Below are positions 62,008-64,000 of a DNA stretch of 64,000 nucleotides, one piece after another. Within the stretch, counting starts at the first letter, position 1. The number at the start of each line of letters is the position of its first letter. A program made the translations under genes and the position numbers. Below the pieces are notes generated by a model that searched no databases, was not told the DNA's origin, and was given only the letters and a program-made list of their open reading frames with translations. Origin of the DNA: Legionella_C dresdenensis (GTDB lineage Bacteria; Pseudomonadota; Gammaproteobacteria; Legionellales; Legionellaceae); the NCBI RefSeq assembly GCF_042649825.1, contig NZ_JBHSAB010000001.1, positions 62,001-126,000 on the forward strand, given 5' to 3'.

Positions 62008-62653
62008 CCTAATCATCTTCGGCGGAACATTTGACCCCATCCATAACGGTCACCTCAATACTGCCATCAACATTCAACAGCAATTTCAATTTGAACGTTT
62101 TATTTTTTTGCCCTGTAAGACACCAGTCTTAAAGAACAATGCCCAGGCTACGCCGGAGCAACGGCTCGCAATGCTATCCCTGGCGATTGCAGATAAGGCT
62201 GATAATTATCATTTTGAAATTGATAACCGTGAAATTAAACGCGAATCCCCTTCTTATATGGTCACTACGCTTGAGGATTATCGCCGCCAGCTTGGCAATG
62301 ATATTGCAATTACTCTGCTGGTTGGAGCGGATAGTTTTTTACAATTGCCCAAATGGCATCACTGGCAGGAGCTTATCAAATTAGCCCATATTATGGTAAT
62401 GGACAGACCGCATAGCGTGTTGACTTCTTTGCAAGAACCATTGGATTCTTTTTTCAATCAGCATGTTACTGATTTGCCGCATGAGTTGAAAACCAGGTCT
62501 TACGGCTTTATTTATCGATATAATGCGGGTTCATATGATATTTCTTCGACGGCTGTTCGTGAGGAATTGAGGGGTAGACGGGAAAGTGTATCGGTGCCGG
62601 CGGGAGTTGTGGAGTATATCAGGCGGCATCAGCTGTATTTTCCCTCTCCCTAA
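62000..62653 (+). CDS. nadD: Nicotinate-nucleotide adenylyltransferase
   Basis: 217 residues. Makes deamido-NAD from nicotinate mononucleotide and ATP. GGTFDPIHNGHL at 8-19 is the nucleotidyltransferase signature and SSTAVREELR near 190 the ISSTxxR motif. The TTG at 62000 (with AGGTGGG upstream) is preferred to one at 61979 because the fold begins there. It overlaps holA by eight bases. The last codons and stop (PSP, TAA) lie in the first unit of a family C repeat. The usual followers rsfS and rlmH are absent. Confidence 0.94.
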   Translation: MHNLIIFGGTFDPIHNGHLNTAINIQQQFQFERFIFLPCKTPVLKNNAQATPEQRLAMLSLAIADKADNYHFEIDNREIKRESPSYMVTTLEDYRRQLGNDIAITLLVGADSFLQLPKWHHWQELIKLAHIMVMDRPHSVLTSLQEPLDSFFNQHVTDLPHELKTRSYGFIYRYNAGSYDISSTAVREELRGRRESVSVPAGVVEYIRRHQLYFPSP

Positions 62654-62931
62654 CCCTCTCCCGATACGGGAGAGGGGATCTAATACGGTGCTTAACCCCC
62701 TCTCCCGTGCCGGGAGAGTTGGGGAGAGGGTAATATAACACTTAACCCCCTCTCCCGTACCGGGAGAGGGTTAGGGAGAGGGTAATATACCTATACCACT
62801 TAACCCCCTCTCCCGTACCGGGAGAGGGTTGGGGAGAGGGTAATATAACACTTACCCCCTCTCCCGTACCAAGAGAGAATTAGGGAGAGGGTAATATAAC
62901 ACTTAACCCCCTCTCCCGTACCGGGAGAGGG
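62654..62931. repeat. Family C tandem hairpin array (six hairpins)
   Basis: Six hairpins with core CCCTCTCCCGTACC-type stems begin at about 62654, 62698, 62748, 62806, 62857 and 62909, spaced 44-58 bases. Between them lie GGGGAGAGGGTAATATA-like linkers, nearly identical from unit to unit. The fifth hairpin has decayed (CCGTACCAAGAGAG). The array fills the gap between nadD and ribE; no gene is seen. A solo copy is at 41567. Confidence 0.85.
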
Positions 62932-62973
62932 TTGGGGAGAGGGAAACACTTACACTTGAGAGGATAATAATTT

Positions 62974-63594
62974 ATGTACACAGGTATCACCAAAGGACTC
63001 TACGAAGTCGTTAAATTAATCAAAGCCCCTGGTTTGATAACCTACGCCGTCAATCTATCACCTGAGCTTTGCATTAACTTAAATCCCGGTGATAGCGTAG
63101 CAGTTGACGGGGTTTGCCAGACCCTGGTAAAACTCGAAGGTACTCATGCCACATTTCAAGCCATACAAGAAACACTGGAAAAAACAACATTAGATGAATT
63201 ACAACAAGGCAGATATGTCAGCATCGAACGCAGCCTGCGTATGGGCGACGAAATCGGCGGACATGAAATGTCCGGGCATGTTTTCGGAACCGGGATCATT
63301 CAACAACAGATAAGGGATGAGAACAATCTGACATTAGTTATCAAATGTAATCCTGACTGGATGAAATATATTTTGCCAAAAGGATTTATTGCTGTTGACG
63401 GCTCCAGTTTAACCGTGGGCGAAACCAATCCAGAACAGGGATTATTTTATCTGCATTTGATTCCTGAAACCTTAAGACTTACTAATTTTGCCAATAAACA
63501 AATCAACGACAGGGTTAATATTGAACTTGACCATAAAACCAAAACGATAGTTGATACGGTTGAGCGGGTACTTGCGGATAAAGATAAAGCTTAA
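62974..63594 (+). CDS. ribE: Riboflavin synthase, alpha-chain family
   Basis: 206 residues, two lumazine-binding domains (about 1-97 and 98-195). Family signatures: MYTGI opening, DSVAVDGVCQTLV, GDEIGGHEMSGHV, YILPKGFIAVDGSSLTVGE and LIPETLRLTNF. It turns two lumazine molecules into riboflavin. The N-terminal MFTGIV is MYTGIT and the first CCLTV is CQTLV, mild departures. No other rib gene is in the window, so it may be the sole synthase or a paralogue. An AGAGGATAA stretch precedes the ATG. Confidence 0.9.
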   Translation: MYTGITKGLYEVVKLIKAPGLITYAVNLSPELCINLNPGDSVAVDGVCQTLVKLEGTHATFQAIQETLEKTTLDELQQGRYVSIERSLRMGDEIGGHEMSGHVFGTGIIQQQIRDENNLTLVIKCNPDWMKYILPKGFIAVDGSSLTVGETNPEQGLFYLHLIPETLRLTNFANKQINDRVNIELDHKTKTIVDTVERVLADKDKA

Positions 63595-63602
63595 TTAAAC
63601 CA

Positions 63603-63629
63603 CGTAGGTTGGGCTGTAAAGCCCAACAC
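63603..63629. repeat. Family A repeat, GGCT variant
   Basis: CGTAGGTTGGGCTG then TAAAGCCCAACAC, between convergent ribE and the TrpR-like gene; a possible terminator. Confidence 0.65.
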
Positions 63630-63661
63630 TCCTCTGAGTAATAAAAACAGATATTTTACCG

Positions 63662-63946
63662 CTATTTTATTTTTGCCAAAATCGCTTCATACCCCTGATA
63701 TGGCTCATCTTTGAGGAATCTGGCTACCCTGCCGATTGTTGTCAGGCTTGCCCCTGTTCGGGCGTGAATCTCCCGATATGACAGATCGCCTTTTTTCAGC
63801 ATTTGGCAGACGCGCCAGCGTTCGGTTAACGCATTTATTTCCTGAGGCGTGCATAAATCTTTAATAAAATTAAATGCCTCTTCGCGGTTTTCCAGCAGTA
63901 ATAATGCATCGTAAAGATCAATCATATCTGACTGATTGTTTTCCAT
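63662..63946 (-). CDS. TrpR-like YerC/YecD family DNA-binding protein
   Basis: 94 residues. The TrpR-type fold is visible: DLYDALLLLENREEAFNFIKD, LTERWRVCQMLKKG, YREIHARTGASLTTIGRVARFL (recognition helix). The ATG at 63946 has GAGG upstream and is preferred to a start ten codons earlier. In Gram-positive relatives YerC is linked to amino-acid or purine control; here target and effector are unknown. Convergent with ribE. Confidence 0.88.
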   Translation of the reverse strand: MENNQSDMIDLYDALLLLENREEAFNFIKDLCTPQEINALTERWRVCQMLKKGDLSYREIHARTGASLTTIGRVARFLKDEPYQGYEAILAKIK

Positions 63947-64000
63947 AAATTCCTCAGTGTTTAAATAACCGAACATCAGTAAAAAACATACTGATACCCA

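Noticed and set aside
62654..62931. Possible CRISPR array
   Set aside because: The units are palindromic throughout and the linkers between hairpins are nearly identical, so there are no unique spacers; no cas gene is nearby.

Overview
This window reads as a chromosomal stretch of a gammaproteobacterium, most likely of the order Legionellales (Legionella/Coxiella relatives). That is an inference from gene content: a bioB-bioF-bioH-bioD operon divergent from bioA, pilB-pilC-pilD, zapD and coaE, the lnt/leuS-lptE-holA-nadD block, a DUF1820 protein, an LssZ-like membrane protein, Omp25-type surface barrels, a secreted GH18 glycosidase and a clostripain-like protease. Several large repeat proteins also look like effectors of an intracellular lifestyle. 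The DNA is moderately AT-rich and dense in genes, with short gaps often filled by palindromic repeats. I saw no rRNA, tRNA, CRISPR array, prophage or transposase gene.

Layout. 1-3.2 kb: 5' part of mnmC, whose methyltransferase half is degenerate, and a POT-type peptide transporter. 3.4-7.4 kb: pta-ackA and a small unknown protein. 7.5-10.1 kb: a short unknown ORF, a scrambled junction and a large leucine-rich-repeat protein. 10.3-13.1 kb: a low-oxygen-style module (triple-BON protein, zinc alcohol dehydrogenase, Crp/Fnr regulator, CBS-domain remnant) headed by a good FNR-type box. 13.2-19.5 kb: envelope and secreted proteins (two outer-membrane barrels, nitroreductase, YetF-like protein, GH18 enzyme, L,D-transpeptidase, DacB). 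19.7-20.9 kb: a Xre/RES toxin-antitoxin pair. 21-27.4 kb: fmdB-DUF502-aspS-mscK-like-mutH. 27.6-32.5 kb: biotin synthesis with a BirA-type operator. 32.5-36.9 kb: a Cys-rich secreted protein, coaE, zapD, LssZ-like, a second L,D-transpeptidase, hpt, DUF1820. 37-40.6 kb: two tandem paralogues built of 26-residue repeats. 40.7-46.3 kb: methyltransferase, unknown protein, pilBCD. 46.3-54.8 kb: clostripain-like protease and a four-gene catabolic operon (thiolase, FadN-like enzyme, ALDH7, saccharopine dehydrogenase family) that would suit lysine breakdown to acetyl-CoA. 54.9-56.2 kb: an internally duplicated coiled protein. 56.4-64 kb: lnt, leuS-lptE-holA-nadD, a six-hairpin repeat array, riboflavin synthase and a TrpR-like protein.

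Three dispersed repeat families shape the intergenic DNA: family A (core TTGGGTC...GACCCAA, often as facing pairs), family B (about 100 bp hairpins flanked by TTCGGGCTGAGG-type arms) and family C (ccctctcccgtaccgggagaggg-like hairpins). They have invaded gene ends: family A supplies the TAG stop of three genes, family B encodes the tail of BioD, and family C supplies the last codons of nadD. The most unusual content is the pair of 26-residue-repeat proteins, the LRR protein and the duplicated coiled protein, followed by the putative FNR-type circuit at 10-13 kb.
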